Assembly: GCA_021204285.1 (NCBI GenBank)
Contig: JAJPZP010000194.1
Coordinates: 1 to 5,440 of the forward strand
DNA length: 5,440 nucleotides
Source of the DNA: Lachnospiraceae bacterium
Lineage (GTDB): Bacteria; Bacillota; Clostridia; Lachnospirales; Lachnospiraceae
Direction: 5' to 3'
Shown here: in pieces, positions 5,373 to 5,440 of the stretch
Numbering within the stretch: position 1 is the stretch's first letter
Layout: each line of letters begins with the position of its first letter
Program-made: the position numbers and the translations under genes
Notes under the pieces: model-generated
The model's database searches: none
What the model was told of the DNA's origin: nothing
What the model saw: the letters and a program-made list of their open reading frames with translations, nothing else

Positions 5373-5440
5373 ATGCTGAGAGATCATTCACAAATGACAC
5401 TGTCGTTATCGCCCTATCAGGGGATTTATGATGTCATTAT
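5373..5440 (+). CDS. IS1182-type transposase, N-terminal fragment (runs off the 3' edge)
   Basis: The first 22 complete codons read MLRDHSQMTLSLSPYQGIYD followed by VI, and the frame is still open at the window end. The pattern of a short polar start, then S-L-x-x-YQ-x-IYD-x-I, is the typical N-terminus of IS1182-type (IS5-superfamily related) DDE transposases, where a PKDH-like motif would be expected next. The ATG is supported by GGAG at 5361-5364 with an 8-base spacer. Only about 5% of a normal-length transposase is visible, so the catalytic residues cannot be examined and intactness is unknown. Confidence 0.78.
   Translation, partial: MLRDHSQMTLSLSPYQGIYDVI

Larger units (their letters stand above)
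5280..5440 (+). mobile_element. Left end of an IS1182-type insertion sequence (partial)
   Basis: The transposase start at 5373 shows that an insertion sequence enters here. Its left boundary is inferred to be near the gggcactg at 5280-5287, just before the hairpin, where composition has turned A/T-rich. The right end is outside the window, so neither the terminal inverted repeat nor a target duplication can be confirmed. The 5218-5279 stretch between the surface gene and this point holds no gene I can see. Confidence 0.55.

Overview
The window is almost entirely one very large, cell-wall-anchored surface protein gene on the + strand, read as broken in this sequence. It is followed by the left end of an insertion sequence whose transposase gene runs off the 3' edge. 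The protein is of the SpaA/Cna_B pilin-adhesin kind and ends in an LPLTGG sortase signal, a membrane segment and an arginine-rich tail. This points to a Gram-positive Firmicute. The G/C-rich codon choice, many GCG, ACG and AGC codons, and an LPxTGG-IGT type sorting signal fit a gut clostridial (Lachnospiraceae/Oscillospiraceae-like) bacterium. That placement is an inference; no species marker is present.

Layout. Positions 2-1234 (frame 2, open to the left edge) encode the upstream part: one Cna_B domain, a second more divergent Cna_B-like domain, and the first half of a third. Between about 1207 and 1232 the reading frame changes, and the same Cna_B domain continues in frame 1 from about 1231. 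Frame 1 runs to a single TAG at 1681-1683 and is open again immediately afterwards to the TGA at 5215-5217. This downstream part encodes DUF11-like beta-sandwich domains, a segment with an SdrD_B-like DxDGDG loop followed by a long Ser/Thr/Tyr-rich insert, two more Cna_B domains, and the sorting signal. All pieces match in style and in domain continuity. The best reading is therefore one gene of more than 1,700 codons carrying one frameshift and one nonsense codon, either real decay or sequencing/assembly error. The 5' end, including the signal peptide, lies outside the window.

Positions 5218-5279 are a short, more A/T-rich intergenic stretch with no gene. From about 5280 the composition and content look like the left end of an IS1182-type element. 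There is a 17-bp hairpin with a GUGA tetraloop (terminator-like), then a TATAAT box, a GGAG ribosome-binding site, and the first 22 complete codons of a transposase starting at 5373.

If intact, the surface protein would be secreted, self-stiffened by Lys-Asn/Asp isopeptide bonds in its Cna_B domains, and attached to peptidoglycan or a pilus by a sortase. No sortase, partner pilin or regulator is in the window. I see no CRISPR array, tRNA, rRNA or riboswitch. The long antisense reading frames are codon-bias shadows.
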